From NCBI GenBank assembly GCA_910577575.1, contig CAJTOG010000097.1, positions 1 to 5,385 of the forward strand: 5,385 nucleotides of DNA, read 5' to 3'. Made by a program: the position numbers and the translations under genes. This DNA is from an uncultured Ruminococcus sp. (GTDB lineage Bacteria > Bacillota > Clostridia > Oscillospirales > Ruminococcaceae). This document shows, in pieces, positions 5,064-5,385 of this stretch. The notes beneath the pieces were generated by a model. The model made no database searches. It worked only from the letters and a program-made list of their open reading frames with translations, and was not told the DNA's origin. Each line of letters opens with the position of its first letter. Position 1 is the first letter of the stretch.

Positions 5064-5385
5064 GGTTCAATTCCATCCTTCATAATAGCAATAAAATACT
5101 TTAAAGAAAGAACATCAAATCCCAAATCATTTGCCATTTTATGATGGCATTTATTAACATAAAGAAATATCTGCTGAACGTTATAACTGGGATTTTTAAC
5201 AATAACATTGTATGTTCTTTCAAAAAGATGCCAAAACAAGTCAGAAGTATTATTATTAAATAAAACTCTATATAATGCCTGTTGACACTCTTCAATTCTA
5301 TTATTTTTTTCCTCTGGTTGCCATGCATTGTATATCTCAATAAAAGAAGTAGGGATTGCATTCTTTAATATGATTTCACTTTGGA
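5060..5385 (-). CDS. ATPase partner protein, C-terminal 107 residues only, function unknown
   Basis: An open frame enters at the right edge (first full codon at 5383) and ends at a TGA (5060-5062) that overlaps the ATPase start in ATGA; the N-terminus lies outside the window. This frame is preferred over an overlapping 86-codon frame because its product has normal soluble-protein composition and is tightly coupled to the ATPase, whereas the other product is unnaturally Leu/Ile-rich. The fragment looks helical, with aromatic positions (YNAWQPEEKNN, DLFWHLFERTYNV), a C-x-HH cluster (VNKCHHKMAND) and a C-terminus SLKYFIAIMKDGIEP. I see no signal peptide, membrane span or catalytic motif in this part. 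In ABC-ATPase conflict systems the gene just before the ATPase is often a small middle component or the C-terminal docking domain of an effector; this could be either, and the missing upstream sequence decides. Confidence 0.82.
   Translation of the reverse strand, partial: QSEIILKNAIPTSFIEIYNAWQPEEKNNRIEECQQALYRVLFNNNTSDLFWHLFERTYNVIVKNPSYNVQQIFLYVNKCHHKMANDLGFDVLSLKYFIAIMKDGIEP

Noticed and set aside
5101..5361. 86-codon minus-strand ORF that looks like a membrane protein
   Set aside because: It overlaps, in another frame, the coding sequence joined to the ATPase by ATGA. Its Leu/Ile/Phe richness is a frame-shift shadow.
1..5385. CRISPR array, insertion sequence, rRNA or complete tRNA
   Set aside because: No regularly spaced repeats, transposase-like frames, terminal inverted repeats with target duplications, rRNA sequence or foldable full tRNA were found on either strand by eye.

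Overview
The window is AT-rich, and every gene-like feature I can support reads on the minus strand. Strong Gram-positive Shine-Dalgarno sites, sigma-A type promoters, a lipobox lipoprotein and a Sec-type signal peptide point to a low-GC Firmicute. An anaerobic Clostridia of the Ruminococcus/Oscillospiraceae kind fits best, but that is an impression from protein style, not a proof.

Read in the direction of transcription (right to left), there are three blocks. (1) At 5385-3450 lies the 3' end of an unrecognised gene whose stop overlaps, as ATGA, the start of a 537-residue ABC/SMC-like ATPase. The ATPase has a GKT P-loop, a coiled-coil middle with a CxxC knuckle, an SGSE signature and an IIID Walker B. 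A clean hairpin/T-tract terminator closes this operon. The pair resembles the multi-gene ABC-ATPase conflict/defence modules (ABC-3C, Lamassu-like) and is the best candidate for a little-described system, but the partner gene is cut by the window edge. (2) At 3409-1757 lies decaying DNA: a spacer with a 16-base piece of initiator-tRNA sequence, a doubtful 61-codon membrane ORF, and then a well-formed promoter with an overlapping palindrome. That promoter drives the wreck of a secreted protein gene of about 350 codons, broken by roughly ten stops and frameshifts. No single frame is long, but the joined pieces give one coherent protein with a signal peptide. (3) At 1700-1 lie a small Sec-secreted protein of 138 residues behind a near-perfect ribosome site and a promoter region with phased 9-bp direct repeats, then a stem-loop, then a large lipoprotein gene that runs off the left edge.

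The small secreted protein and the lipoprotein are codirectional and about 95 bp apart, so they may be co-expressed with the stem-loop setting their ratio. The ATPase operon is separated from them by the terminator and the pseudogene, and nothing in the sequence ties it functionally to block 3. The mix of a candidate defence operon, a tRNA-like scar and a heavily decayed gene suggests an accessory, recombination-prone region.
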